A stretch of 64,000 nucleotides of DNA from a virus: IMG/VR virus record IMGVR_UViG_3300035698_019747, positions 1 to 64,000 of that record. One strand, written 5' to 3'. Position numbers and translations under genes: made by a program. Shown here piece after piece: positions 24,511 through 33,495 of the stretch. Under the pieces are notes generated by a model. The model saw nothing but the letters and a program-made list of their open reading frames with translations, searched no databases and was not told the origin of the DNA. Positions within the stretch are counted from its first letter, which is position 1, and every line of letters starts with the position of its first letter.

Positions 24511-26753
24511 AATAAATCAGATGGTTTTATCAAACCATTGGTATGGGGAGTTAAATTAAGTTGACTATTTTTCATAGATTTGAAAAAATTAGTATAATCT
24601 GTCCCCATACCTATATCCCTTTCTAATATAGTTTTCATTTTTGTTTTCATTATTTCAGTACCTTTATCTACATGGAATTCTTCGATAAGTCCCTTTACTT
24701 TACTATTACTCCAACCCTGTGATAAGTTCACAAGAGTCATAGCAATATCATCATTACCGCCATCCCCTTTATAGGTGATATTACCCGCATTAGTTTTATG
24801 TGCAATAAAAGTACTTATCTCTTTAATAGTACCTTCTTCTCTTACAAGGAAATTTTCTTGTTCGAACATCATTTGGTAGTCTTTCACATATCTGTTCTTC
24901 TGAGGACCAACCTTAAGACCTACCTCTGAATCTTTAGCATCCATTCTATGTTTGAATTTTAACATAACATGATTACTATAATCATTATTACTCTCAAATA
25001 CACTTCTAATAGACTTTAAGAAGGCTTTACCATCGTTATTATACTCGACTAATACCTTTATCTTATCTGGGTCAAAAAAGTGGAAAACAAGTAAGTATAC
25101 AAACTCTGCCAATTGATCCACACTAATTATATTACCCCTAAATAAAGCAAATTGTTCTAATTTAAAAAAGTCTTGAAAAGTGGATATTGTGTCTTTTTGT
25201 GACTCAATTAACTCCATACTTTTATAACCTAATTCTGTCATATTAACCACACTATAATCCTGTCCAAGCCCCTCCGATATATCAATAGATAATACACCAT
25301 ATACCTCTTTTCTTCTATCTGGGTTAAATACCTCATCAAATTTGAGATGAGACCTCCAATCCCACTTTAATATCTTAAATATATCAATATCATTTATAGT
25401 AATGAACTTTCGTTTACCTTCGTTTATTCTCTCAATTGATGTCTCCGATAAGACACTTCTACTCCCAGAGGCAAACCTAAGGTCATATTCTTGATTAAAA
25501 TTATCCTCACCACCAATATCTTTTATCGCATCTAATTTCCAGCTAGATACAACTGATATTTCTCTAACATGTACTTCATTACCATCTTTGTTTATAAATA
25601 CCTTATTTATTATATCTTCATATTTTATAGTAGTGGTATTTTGTATATTGATTATTTTATTTCCACTATCAACATCCTTTTTTAACTCAATTATTTTTTT
25701 CTTGTTAGGTGCGTAAATCTTATTTTGGGGATCATACTCTTTATTACACTGCTCAATAAGCATATCTATTGTTATATTATATTGTGGTAAAATATGCTCA
25801 TTTAATTTAATATAAGTGACATTGCGCCCAGGTACTTGGTACCAATATACTGTCATAGAAGCAAAGTTATTTTTCATTGGGTCTGTTTTCTCTCTCTCTG
25901 AATCACTTAGGAGTTTATGGAAAAGATTAAATCCATTCGGTGTAGATGTTATAATCATTTTAGAATTTTCAATAGATGCTAGAGTAGGGAAAATTGATTT
26001 ATAGAAATTATTTGCCAAAGTATCTGAAATGTGAGCAAACTCATCTATATACACAAAGTCAGCAGTATTACCAATTGATACAGATTTAGTCATAGCAAAT
26101 GCCTTTACCCTAGTACCATTTTCTAGTTTAATCTGCTTAATGTTCCACACCTTGATTCCTTGCTTTAGAAAAAATGGTAGAAATTGATAAATTATTTTAA
26201 TCTTATCCAACACTTCTTGTGATGTGTCAAATATGTTAGCTGCAATAAGCACACTTTTATTATTATTGAACAATATATAATGTAAAATATATAGTGCAGA
26301 AATAATCGTATTGTGACTCAATATACCATTGGTATAATACCTGTGGTTATGTGAGTTTATTGTTACATCAACCATTGAAGTTTTTCTACTCGTTCTTTCT
26401 AAACTAGTGACTTTTGAATATCCGCTATTAGTAGATACTTTATCACCCATTTTTAAGTTTTTAATGAAAACCTCACTCATATCAGATTTGAAAATGATGT
26501 GATTATCTGCACAGCTCATAGACATACCATTTTCTAATATTAAATGGTAATGTGTATATGGCTGTGTTATGAATATATCCGAAGCCTCTTCATACCCAGT
26601 GTCAGTTTTTATATGTATATCTTTAAGTTTATTACCCGATATGATTTTCTTGGATATATCACTTTCATCTAAATCGTTATTCCTATATTCTATCTGTTCT
26701 ATAAACTCAATTAAATTATACAGTTTATTTACTAAAATCCTTTTAATATTCAT
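24507..26753 (-). CDS. Split-intein C-half fused to the terminase large subunit ATPase/nuclease
   Basis: Residues 1-148 are an intein C-half and residues 149-748 the main body of TerL. The C-extein starts TIISALYILHY, whose Thr completes the Walker A motif begun by SRQVGK in the gene at 1797. Walker B is VYIDEF (234-239), followed by MIITSTPNGFN (motif III). The RNase H-like nuclease domain shows LSIDISEGLGQDYSVV and a late acidic DDIAMTLVN. Splicing would give a 716-residue terminase, near the 610 of T4 gp17. It starts with MNIKRILVNKLYN and is preceded by TTTAATATATA, as is the N-half. Alone it has no complete ATP-binding loop. Confidence 0.95.
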   Translation of the reverse strand: MNIKRILVNKLYNLIEFIEQIEYRNNDLDESDISKKIISGNKLKDIHIKTDTGYEEASDIFITQPYTHYHLILENGMSMSCADNHIIFKSDMSEVFIKNLKMGDKVSTNSGYSKVTSLERTSRKTSMVDVTINSHNHRYYTNGILSHNTIISALYILHYILFNNNKSVLIAANIFDTSQEVLDKIKIIYQFLPFFLKQGIKVWNIKQIKLENGTRVKAFAMTKSVSIGNTADFVYIDEFAHISDTLANNFYKSIFPTLASIENSKMIITSTPNGFNLFHKLLSDSEREKTDPMKNNFASMTVYWYQVPGRNVTYIKLNEHILPQYNITIDMLIEQCNKEYDPQNKIYAPNKKKIIELKKDVDSGNKIINIQNTTTIKYEDIINKVFINKDGNEVHVREISVVSSWKLDAIKDIGGEDNFNQEYDLRFASGSRSVLSETSIERINEGKRKFITINDIDIFKILKWDWRSHLKFDEVFNPDRRKEVYGVLSIDISEGLGQDYSVVNMTELGYKSMELIESQKDTISTFQDFFKLEQFALFRGNIISVDQLAEFVYLLVFHFFDPDKIKVLVEYNNDGKAFLKSIRSVFESNNDYSNHVMLKFKHRMDAKDSEVGLKVGPQKNRYVKDYQMMFEQENFLVREEGTIKEISTFIAHKTNAGNITYKGDGGNDDIAMTLVNLSQGWSNSKVKGLIEEFHVDKGTEIMKTKMKTILERDIGMGTDYTNFFKSMKNSQLNLTPHTNGLIKPSDLF
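26310..26753 (-). other. Split intein C-fragment (148 residues)
   Basis: Contains a block B-like stretch (SMSCADNHIIF), a GD turn (NLKMGDKVST), block F (MVDVTINSHNHRYYTNG) and block G (ILSHN), with the terminal Asn148 followed by Thr149 as +1 nucleophile. No endonuclease domain is present. Blocks B, F and G are all in this half, so the break is of the atypical type with a short N-half. Confidence 0.9.
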
Positions 26754-26757
26754 AAAC

Positions 26758-26768
26758 TATATATTAAA
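26758..26768 (-). promoter_or_regulatory. Late-promoter-like motif TTTAATATATA
   Basis: Exact copy of the recurring motif, 5 bases upstream of the terminase C-half start; matches the motif upstream of the N-half at 1780-1790. Confidence 0.5.
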
Positions 26769-26802
26769 GAACTGTCCCTTTAAACTATAAGTGGTTTAAT
26801 GG

Positions 26803-27109
26803 TTAATTATCTAAAATGTCTATATATTTGAACTCAATCACATCGGAAATATATGCAGCAATTAGACGGTGGTAACCATCGAGTAACATACATACCATCA
26901 TTTAATAGAATTATAGAATTTTGTAACTCAGTCAGATTATCGCAATAATATTGTATTATATTTGATTGATTAGCAGTTACATACTCTTCATATATATCAA
27001 GTAAAGACTCACTATTATGATTCTTTTTAGTGACTGTGTTTTTAGTATTACCTATTTGTATTTCATAAATATTATCTAAATCTGATATATTTATAAATTC
27101 CCACATCAT
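26803..27109 (-). pseudogene. ParB/sulfiredoxin-like domain gene with one frameshift
   Basis: The frame from 27109 encodes MMWEFINISDLDNIYEIQIG and on to SIILLNDGMYV, then drifts into a short unrelated tail. Removing one base near 26885-26886 gives GMYVLDGYHRLIAAYISDV and a natural stop at 26803. DGYHRLIAAY is the ParB/Srx nuclease-like signature (DGxHRLxAA). The full product would be about 101 residues. Either the gene has recently been inactivated or the base call is wrong. Confidence 0.65.
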
Positions 27110-27172
27110 CTCATCACTAGAAGGCAGTGTGTTATATAAGTCTCTTAATCTAATTAATTTGTGTATTAATTT

Positions 27173-27880
27173 TTATAATAATTTAGTCCATTTACTGAAA
27201 CTCAGCACTTTTTCAGTTATATCAACATCGGCACTTTTTTGAAAATTAAAAATTTCGAAATTTTCCATAACATCATACATATATGTTTCACTCAGTTCAT
27301 CAAAATCTAATTCTTTTGTATAAATATAATGTAAAATAATGGAAACTGCTTGGTCAGGACTTTCCTTCGTGTATGTTTCTATAAATTCATTTAAATCTCT
27401 AGGAACAAAACTCACATAGCCATCTCTACTTTTATGTGTATTTTTCATATACTCAAAAAAATCGTTAATATCATATTTAGATACAATATCTACAATTAAC
27501 TGTTTAGGAGTTTTATCAATATACATATTATAATTTATGCTATCACTACTGTAATTATAACTTTTAGGACTATGTATCCCAACCGCCTCAAACTTATAAA
27601 TATTAATACCATTATCTATTAACATAGGATTAATATATTTATTAAATAAAGACTCATATTTTTCACAAAGAAATTTTTCGAAAAGGTCATCATCAAAATT
27701 ATCACTTAATCTATCGCTATACTCATATATTTCGTCTTGGCTTATTTCATTCCCACTATCATCATCTTCTGGGTAATTTTCTACATAATCATCTATTAAA
27801 TATTGAGATGAGTAAGGTGAATTATATAGGGAAAAGCTTATTACATCTAACATTGATGTTGAAAGTTCATATTTGTTCAT
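27173..27880 (-). CDS. Unknown 235-aa phage protein, SPKSYN family
   Basis: No assigned function. An acidic N-terminal half (PEDDDSGNEISQDEIYEYSD) is followed by AVGIHSPKSYNYSSDSINYNM, a pattern (SPKxYNxxxDxI) that I recall from uncharacterised phage proteins. The C-terminus ends basic (SFSKWTKLL). It is transcribed towards the broken ParB-like gene. Confidence 0.6.
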   Translation of the reverse strand: MNKYELSTSMLDVISFSLYNSPYSSQYLIDDYVENYPEDDDSGNEISQDEIYEYSDRLSDNFDDDLFEKFLCEKYESLFNKYINPMLIDNGINIYKFEAVGIHSPKSYNYSSDSINYNMYIDKTPKQLIVDIVSKYDINDFFEYMKNTHKSRDGYVSFVPRDLNEFIETYTKESPDQAVSIILHYIYTKELDFDELSETYMYDVMENFEIFNFQKSADVDITEKVLSFSKWTKLL

Positions 27881-27948
27881 GTACTATATATTATATAATA
27901 GTTTTCGAATACTATAATATCTATTAATTGTAGTGAAATTTCTTATAA

Positions 27949-28473
27949 TCACAGTACTTCAAAACACTTACCATATTCACTAAATATATTATCAAATCGT
28001 TCTGATTGATTTCCCCAATATACTATACAACAACTCATAGGTGCGCCCTTCTTTGATAACTCCCCATCTATCATAAATTTAAGTCTAGTATCTTCCAAAA
28101 AACATATTGAATTAGCACTTTTAAATATCATTTCTTTAAAGTGTGATGAACTAGTTGCTACTGGGATTAGTGCTATTATTTCACTACCAAAATTTTTATT
28201 AGCATTTTCTGCCTTTATAATCCATTTTTTAATTGATGTCTTTCTCTCTTTATCTCTACCATATGGTGGGTTCATATATATTTTTTTAAAATCCCATTCT
28301 TCTAGTAGTCCATCGGTTGGTAATATAAATTCAGTCTTAGCACCAACAATAGATAGGATATTAGAACATGGGTCTAAATCTATCTCACCGAAAAACTCTC
28401 TTACAGCTTCTGTATATTTTGGTGGTGTGTTCCAGTCTTTTTTTTCTGAAATGTGTTTCCTACCTGCTGACAT
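27949..28473 (-). CDS. Phage-type DNA N6-adenine methyltransferase
   Basis: A 174-aa Dam-type enzyme of the phage family. Diagnostic segments: DWNTPPKYTEAVREFFGEIDLDPCSN at the N-terminus, DGLLEEWDFKKIYMNPPYG carrying the catalytic NPPY motif (residues about 65-80), and a C-terminal GAPMSCCIVYWG. It probably methylates adenine in GATC-like sites to evade host restriction. Together with the cytosine-5 enzyme at 307 the phage encodes two kinds of base methylation. Confidence 0.9.
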   Translation of the reverse strand: MSAGRKHISEKKDWNTPPKYTEAVREFFGEIDLDPCSNILSIVGAKTEFILPTDGLLEEWDFKKIYMNPPYGRDKERKTSIKKWIIKAENANKNFGSEIIALIPVATSSSHFKEMIFKSANSICFLEDTRLKFMIDGELSKKGAPMSCCIVYWGNQSERFDNIFSEYGKCFEVL

Positions 28474-28501
28474 TATTTTATTTTATTTTATTGCTATTAT
28501 A

Positions 28502-29137
28502 TTAACTAGTACTATCAATGAATTTAATGTCTTTAATAGTTATCTTATCTGGTGTTTCGTAACTTTTGGAGCTACCTCTATGAGTATGTATAAAGTATCC
28601 CTCTCCATTTATCCCCATGTCAAATCCTGATGGTAAACCACCTTCCCTGATTTTCTTTTTTAAATCTTTATGTAGTTTTAGACCATATATAGCACCTTTT
28701 TTGGCTTCAGTATAATCACCAATATGTTCTAATGCAACTTCCTTTAGTTCTTTGGGTATTTTTCTAACATATTTAATATCATCCTTTATATTAGTAGACT
28801 TCCCAATTGACTTTCCAGTATTGTTAAACTTCTCAAAGGTCATAACAGATAAAGACTCATTAAGTGGGGTGTTTCTGAAAATCTCATCATATTTAATCTC
28901 ATAAAATATCTGCATTCTTTTACCTGATTGTAAATGGAGTTCAGTTTCTACTAATAAGTTATTATCTATTTTTCTATTTACCCTATCCATCGCACCATCT
29001 ATTCTTGAAAAGTCTTTCTCACTGATATTTTCTTCTTGCATTAATATATGTAATATACCATCTAGTAAATCTTTTCTAAGTGCTTCTTTATGTGATACCT
29101 TCTTTCCGAAAAAACTCGTATATGATAAATCTTTCAT
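28502..29137 (-). CDS. Unknown 211-aa protein
   Basis: No domain is named with confidence. The N-terminal region is helical and charged. The C-terminus contains GYFIHTHRGSSKSYETPDKI followed by IKDIKFIDSTS, a block that looks conserved in form (HTHR with a SKSY turn). It shows no leader. It is divergent from the gene at 29187; the TATATATA-rich gap between them is the probable promoter region. Confidence 0.55.
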   Translation of the reverse strand: MKDLSYTSFFGKKVSHKEALRKDLLDGILHILMQEENISEKDFSRIDGAMDRVNRKIDNNLLVETELHLQSGKRMQIFYEIKYDEIFRNTPLNESLSVMTFEKFNNTGKSIGKSTNIKDDIKYVRKIPKELKEVALEHIGDYTEAKKGAIYGLKLHKDLKKKIREGGLPSGFDMGINGEGYFIHTHRGSSKSYETPDKITIKDIKFIDSTS

Positions 29138-29186
29138 TTTATTTAAATAATTTTAGGTTATATATATAAATTAACTACCTCTGTAT

Positions 29187-29834
29187 ATGAAAAATATAAA
29201 TATTATGAATCAGAAAAGGGGATCAGAAGTAATTTACGTGGATGGTAAAGGGTTTTTACCAAGTACTGACACACCCAAAAAACTTTTCACATTTGATGTA
29301 GAAAAGAAACAAATGGTTTGTGATTTTATTTTTGTTGAAAATATAAATAGTGCTGGACTGTATAAGACAAAGAACACCGAGAATATAATCAATAAATTAA
29401 AAAATGATGGATATACTAACGCTATCAGTATTAAAATCATTGATAAAAAAATAGAAAGATATAGTTTATCATTTTCTACTGATGACCATACATTTGATGT
29501 ATTAAAAGTAGAAAAATCAATATTTCATCCAAATGATAGTATTATTGGAAATATAAATGATATACCGAGTATTATATCAAGAATCGATGAATTATCAAAA
29601 GGGGATTATGGAAAGTGGGAAATAATATCATATATAAATAGTATCATATTTGATGACAAATTCACCACATTAGTAGTTGGTGGGCTTATAGGTTCTAAAC
29701 TATTAGAAAATGAGATAAAAAGGTTATCAGAGTTTAGAAATGAACAAATCATTGGTATGCGAAGCTTTATTAGTAAAGATAGTGCAGAAGCAGTAGCTAG
29801 AGAAATAAATACACAAAAAATAATATTACACTAA
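29187..29834 (+). CDS. Unknown 215-aa protein
   Basis: Mixed alpha/beta protein with no recognised family. Segments include GSEVIYVDGKGFLPSTDTP, KLFTFDVEKKQMVCDFIFVE and a helical C-terminal half, FTTLVVGGLIGSKLLENEIKRLSEF. It is convergent with the 174-aa gene at 29837 (2-base gap). Confidence 0.5.
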   Translation: MKNINIMNQKRGSEVIYVDGKGFLPSTDTPKKLFTFDVEKKQMVCDFIFVENINSAGLYKTKNTENIINKLKNDGYTNAISIKIIDKKIERYSLSFSTDDHTFDVLKVEKSIFHPNDSIIGNINDIPSIISRIDELSKGDYGKWEIISYINSIIFDDKFTTLVVGGLIGSKLLENEIKRLSEFRNEQIIGMRSFISKDSAEAVAREINTQKIILH

Positions 29835-29836
29835 CC

Positions 29837-30361
29837 TTAATTATTCCCACCTAAGTATTCCATTAGAGATATAGCATTTTTAATGGAATATTGGTAACTT
29901 TCTAATGTTTTTAGACACTCTCTAAGAAATTCAATATGTGCTTCTATTATCTCAGATTGTCTAACATTCTCTCTTAGATTACCATCTATCATTATTTTCT
30001 TGGCTCTATCACTTGTCAATTTTATAGACACCCCAATTGAATAAAATAAGTATTTCTCTTGTTCTAGGAAATTATTCTCTGATTTGACCTTAAATAAACT
30101 ATATGTATGTTTGGCTATACTCTCATTTATAGATTGTCTAAGGGATAGTGAACTTGCCTGAGCATCTATTAAGTCTTTTGATTTATTAGTTGCGAAATTC
30201 TTACTAAAAATCGCGTTAAATATAGGCTCTAGCCTAGTAGATATTTGATTACGGCTTTTTTCAAGAACTGTTTCTCTTTTATCGTTAAGCAATTCCATTT
30301 GTTCAATTCTTTCTATTTCTTCTTTTGGGTACATTTGATTCCAAAGATTTTTATCCATCAT
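29837..30361 (-). CDS. Helical protein, possible UvsY-like recombination mediator
   Basis: A 174-aa, almost entirely helical, basic/acidic protein. Its C-terminal half (DRAKKIMIDGNLRENVRQSE, then HIEFLRECLKTLESYQYSIKNAI, then a Gly-Gly-Asn end) resembles in layout T4 UvsY, which loads the recombinase on single-stranded DNA. The match is by pattern only and other small coiled-coil proteins would look similar. The start overlaps the upstream P-loop gene stop by 4 bases. Confidence 0.4.
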   Translation of the reverse strand: MMDKNLWNQMYPKEEIERIEQMELLNDKRETVLEKSRNQISTRLEPIFNAIFSKNFATNKSKDLIDAQASSLSLRQSINESIAKHTYSLFKVKSENNFLEQEKYLFYSIGVSIKLTSDRAKKIMIDGNLRENVRQSEIIEAHIEFLRECLKTLESYQYSIKNAISLMEYLGGNN

Positions 30362-30873
30362 AGGTGTTTAATTACGTCTTTTTTTAATATATCTATTCCA
30401 GTATTAATATCATATTCTATATATTCTATATTAAAGTGTTCTAAATGTTTAATTATATTTTTATCAACTAAAATAGCATCTTCTTCACTCTGTGCCCTTC
30501 CATTAACATCATATATAGTGCTTCGGTTAATAATGATATTAATATTAGTAAATTTATTATGTTCCTCAATAACTAATTTATAAAAAGTGTCTTGAAAACT
30601 ATAACCACCGTATATTGGACTCAATATTAAAGGTGAATCACATACTAAAACATCAACTTTATCATTTACAATAAACATTTTATGATGTTGTTTACCAAAT
30701 ACATATAATTGGTTATTTAAAACATTAGTAGACCCTTCCCAAGTTTTATCCTTAGCATATTCTGTTATATATTCACAGCTAATACGCTCTTTTCTAAGAG
30801 CAACAAAAAGTTCAGCAGCTATGGTGCTTTTACCCACACCAGGGCCACCGAAAAGGTTAATAATTACTGACAT
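30358..30873 (-). CDS. P-loop AAA/NadR-type kinase-like protein
   Basis: A 171-aa protein with Walker A GGPGVGKST at residues 9-17 and VLVCDSPLILSPIYGG as the Asp-containing second motif, the layout of the AAA_28/NadR ribosylnicotinamide-kinase-like family common in phages. EYITEYAKDKTWEG corresponds to the usual substrate region. It may phosphorylate a nucleoside or nicotinamide riboside. A NadD-like adenylyltransferase at 50088 would be the next step if the substrate is nicotinamide riboside; this is inference. The gap 30874-30990 holds no gene. Confidence 0.7.
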   Translation of the reverse strand: MSVIINLFGGPGVGKSTIAAELFVALRKERISCEYITEYAKDKTWEGSTNVLNNQLYVFGKQHHKMFIVNDKVDVLVCDSPLILSPIYGGYSFQDTFYKLVIEEHNKFTNINIIINRSTIYDVNGRAQSEEDAILVDKNIIKHLEHFNIEYIEYDINTGIDILKKDVIKHL

Positions 30874-30990
30874 ATTTATTCTTTTTAAATTATATTTAAT
30901 TATTACCCAAAAGTTTAAATACTAATGGGGATGTTCGTGGGAAGCAGTTAGATATGAAGATACAACAGACAGTGCAACCAAATAATATTA

Positions 30991-31647
30991 CTAGTATGGC
31001 TTAATTGAAACTATTGCCTCATATGGTATTGGCTCATATGTCATTAAACAATCAAGCCTATCCATATTAAAATCTATCCACCACTTATTATTTATTTTTG
31101 ATGTATCTATTTTTAACATTAAATTATTATATTTGTGGAATGGGTTATAATCAGTTACCACAAATATACTAGGGGGGTAAATCAAATCTATAATATCCTT
31201 ATAATTGCCCATATTATGATGTTTAAGAATTATACCGTCCTTCTTTATATTATCTATATTCTCTTTTGATGTACTATGATATACAAATCTAGGGACATTG
31301 GCTCTACTACCTTTAGCATCTTTAACTATTAAAACTAATTTACTATATGGTGCAACACACACATAACCCAATAAATACCCAGATTTCAATAAGTGTATAG
31401 CCTGACTATCTAAATATTTAAATATCTTATTTACATGGGTTCCTTTAACCTCTTGTTCGTTAATATTAAGTGTTATAAGAGATTTATAATGTTTAGTTGA
31501 GTCTTTATGAGTAGATAAAAAGGGGGTTATCTTACTATTGATAACTAAGCCACGATGTTTACTTTCAATATAATTTATTATTTTATTAATAATAAATACG
31601 GTATTTTTTTCATTCTTAACTAGTTCAAACAATTTTATATACTTCAT
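30991..31647 (-). CDS. ADP-ribosyltransferase-like protein A with LFE leader
   Basis: A 218-aa protein that begins MKYIKLFELVKNEKN, identical over 15 residues to its neighbour. The C-terminal half contains RFVYHSTSKENIDNIKKDGI (YHST at 123-126), then PSIFVVTD, LMLKIDTSKI, WWIDFN and a late YEPIPYEAI. This order (Y-H-x-T with following helix and Gly, a beta strand, then a late acidic x-I-P-x-x-x-I strand) is that of ADP-ribosyltransferase-fold families such as Tpt1/KptA and DarT-type enzymes. T4 packages its ADP-ribosyltransferase Alt behind a similar leader. Activity is inferred; the NAD contacts are not proven. Confidence 0.5.
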   Translation of the reverse strand: MKYIKLFELVKNEKNTVFIINKIINYIESKHRGLVINSKITPFLSTHKDSTKHYKSLITLNINEQEVKGTHVNKIFKYLDSQAIHLLKSGYLLGYVCVAPYSKLVLIVKDAKGSRANVPRFVYHSTSKENIDNIKKDGIILKHHNMGNYKDIIDLIYPPSIFVVTDYNPFHKYNNLMLKIDTSKINNKWWIDFNMDRLDCLMTYEPIPYEAIVSIKPY

Positions 31648-32312
31648 GTGTTAATTTCATTTTGCTGGAATGGTTTTATAGCCTCAGGTGGTATTGCTTC
31701 AAATGTCATTATATGATAAAAGTTCTCAGTATTCAAATCTATCCACCATTTGTTATTAATTTTATGTGTATCTATTTCAAGTATTAGTTCAATACCAAAA
31801 GTCTTATATGAGTCTGTTGCTGCAAATATGCTAGGAACGTATATTAAATCTGTTTGGTCACTATAATTCCCATCTTTTATGGATTTTAACACTAACCCAT
31901 CTTTTTTAATTGATTCTAAATTAGATAAAGCTGTTGCATGGTAAACAAATCTAGGGGGTTTAATTCTTAAACTTGTTATATCCTTAATAACTATTTCAAA
32001 ACGACTATTAGAACCTTTATTATTACTATATCCTAATAAGAGACCAGATTTAAATAAATATATAGCTTGGTTGTCTATATACTTAATCATTTTTTTAAAT
32101 CTAGCTTCAAACCCCAAATTTATAATATCAAATTTATAGCTTTGTGATAAATTAATGTACCTATATAAATGTAATTTAGAACGTTGATTATATGGGTTTT
32201 CACTTATAATTATATCACTAAAATTCTCCCTTATATATTTTATTATTTTATTAAATATATATAGCGTATTTTTTTCATTCTTAACTAATTCAAATAATTT
32301 TATATACTTCAT
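31644..32312 (-). CDS. ADP-ribosyltransferase-like protein B with LFE leader
   Basis: A 222-aa paralogue of the previous gene, overlapping it by 4 bases. Shared blocks: leader MKYIKLFELVKNEKNT, QAIYLFKSGLLLGY, RFVYHATALSNLESIKKDGL (YHAT 124-127), PSIFAATD, INNKWWID and MTFEAIPPEAI. The middle (residues 30-75) has diverged strongly. The pair is a tandem duplication and may target two host proteins. The family call rests on the YHxT motif and late Glu-rich strand only. Confidence 0.5.
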   Translation of the reverse strand: MKYIKLFELVKNEKNTLYIFNKIIKYIRENFSDIIISENPYNQRSKLHLYRYINLSQSYKFDIINLGFEARFKKMIKYIDNQAIYLFKSGLLLGYSNNKGSNSRFEIVIKDITSLRIKPPRFVYHATALSNLESIKKDGLVLKSIKDGNYSDQTDLIYVPSIFAATDSYKTFGIELILEIDTHKINNKWWIDLNTENFYHIMTFEAIPPEAIKPFQQNEINT

Positions 32313-32313
32313 G

Positions 32314-33033
32314 TTATATCATCCCATCACTTTTTAATGCACTATATAATTGCTCTAAATCTTCACAATCAGAATAATCAATTTTATATTTATTTTTCAT
32401 TTTTTTAATAAGTCCCTTTATATCTCCGTGAGTTTTAAGAAGGTTTTTAAATTCCTCATCATTTTTCCATGGCATATCATCAGTTACTTCATTTCTAGCC
32501 AACCTATTTATTTCATAGTGCTGCATTCCTTCTTTAATACCCTCTATCCATTCCATTTTAGTTGTATATAATATACCATCTATTGATACAGTTATAATAC
32601 CATTTGTATCAATATCTACTGGTAAGTAACCCACACCTCTTTTGTGTTCTGGATAATCTTGAATATATTTAAAAAATAATTCCTTTCCATCCTTTATAAA
32701 TTCAATTACTTGATTTTGTTCAAAAGATTCTTTTATGAAACTATTTGGGAGGATATTTATCTTATATTTTTTTGCTAATGCGATTAAGAATGGTAATATT
32801 AAGGTAGATCCAGGTAGTATAATTATACTAGTTAATCCAAGCATTTTAAGTAGACTTAAAGTTTGTTTTTTCACAAAATCCCCTTCTTCTTCTGTTATAC
32901 TCTTTTTATCAGTAACATATCTAGCAAGTATCTTCCTAAGTTTAGTATTCTGAGAAATCTCTTCTTTTAATTTACTTAGGAAAATAACCGCACTTTTATT
33001 AAAGTTATCAAATTTCTTAATATACTTCTTCAT
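32314..33033 (-). CDS. LETM1-like membrane protein with leader-like start
   Basis: A 239-aa protein. After MKKYIKKFDNFNKS, a leader-like start, residues 62-99 form a hydrophobic segment with LPGSTLILPFLIALAKKYKINILPNSF, strongly reminiscent of LETM1-domain proteins (lxPGgsllxpllxkxxxnxLPSaF). LETM1-type proteins are membrane-associated, in bacteria of unclear role. The remaining 140 residues are soluble and charged. It lies 1 base upstream of the ART-like pair and probably shares the transcript. Confidence 0.55.
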   Translation of the reverse strand: MKKYIKKFDNFNKSAVIFLSKLKEEISQNTKLRKILARYVTDKKSITEEEGDFVKKQTLSLLKMLGLTSIIILPGSTLILPFLIALAKKYKINILPNSFIKESFEQNQVIEFIKDGKELFFKYIQDYPEHKRGVGYLPVDIDTNGIITVSIDGILYTTKMEWIEGIKEGMQHYEINRLARNEVTDDMPWKNDEEFKNLLKTHGDIKGLIKKMKNKYKIDYSDCEDLEQLYSALKSDGMI

Positions 33034-33035
33034 AA

Positions 33036-33455
33036 TTATTTAGCTTCATTAAATATAACAACCTCACCATTAGCTAATAAACGAACAAAATCTTCTACCA
33101 TATAGCTATTATAAAAATATACATGAGAATCATCTTTTTCAATGAATCCACCTTTATCTGATGTATCATAATTACAAAGTATACCTGGTGCTTCTGTTAG
33201 ACCAAATCCAACATTTCCCAAATTTTCAACATAATCATAGCAACTATTTGCTTGAATATCTTCAAATAATTCCATAAAAATGCCCTCTGCATTTTCCTCA
33301 CCTTCTGGTAACATGTCTTTAACCTCTTCCAATTTACTTGGGTGAACAGATAGTCTTAATTCATCACCTGTTATTTCAAGTTTTAAATATTGACCATTTT
33401 CCTCACCTGTAAAGTGAAAATATTCAAATAATTTAACATATTTCATTTTTTTCAT
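33036..33455 (-). CDS. Unknown 139-aa protein with LFE leader
   Basis: Begins MKKMKYVKLFEYFHF; the fourth residue (ATG at 33446) may be the true start because MKYVKLFE then aligns with the neighbours' leaders. The body is acidic and beta-rich with no known domain (GQYLKLEITGDELRLSV, NSCYDYVENLGNVGFG). A TTTAATATATA motif at 33476-33486 precedes this gene, which would be the first of a four-gene, leader-bearing operon running down to 30991. Confidence 0.6.
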   Translation of the reverse strand: MKKMKYVKLFEYFHFTGEENGQYLKLEITGDELRLSVHPSKLEEVKDMLPEGEENAEGIFMELFEDIQANSCYDYVENLGNVGFGLTEAPGILCNYDTSDKGGFIEKDDSHVYFYNSYMVEDFVRLLANGEVVIFNEAK

Positions 33456-33475
33456 GTTGGTATATCATTTTCTTT

Positions 33476-33486
33476 TATATATTAAA
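33476..33486 (-). promoter_or_regulatory. Late-promoter-like motif TTTAATATATA
   Basis: Exact copy of the recurring motif, 20 bases upstream of the four-gene leader-bearing operon. Confidence 0.55.
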
Positions 33487-33495
33487 TAAAAATGT

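Noticed and set aside
24507-24560. Hairpin near the terminase C-end as a terminator
   Set aside because: The inverted repeat (ATGGTTT/AAACCAT) lies inside the coding sequence and has no T tract in a useful place.
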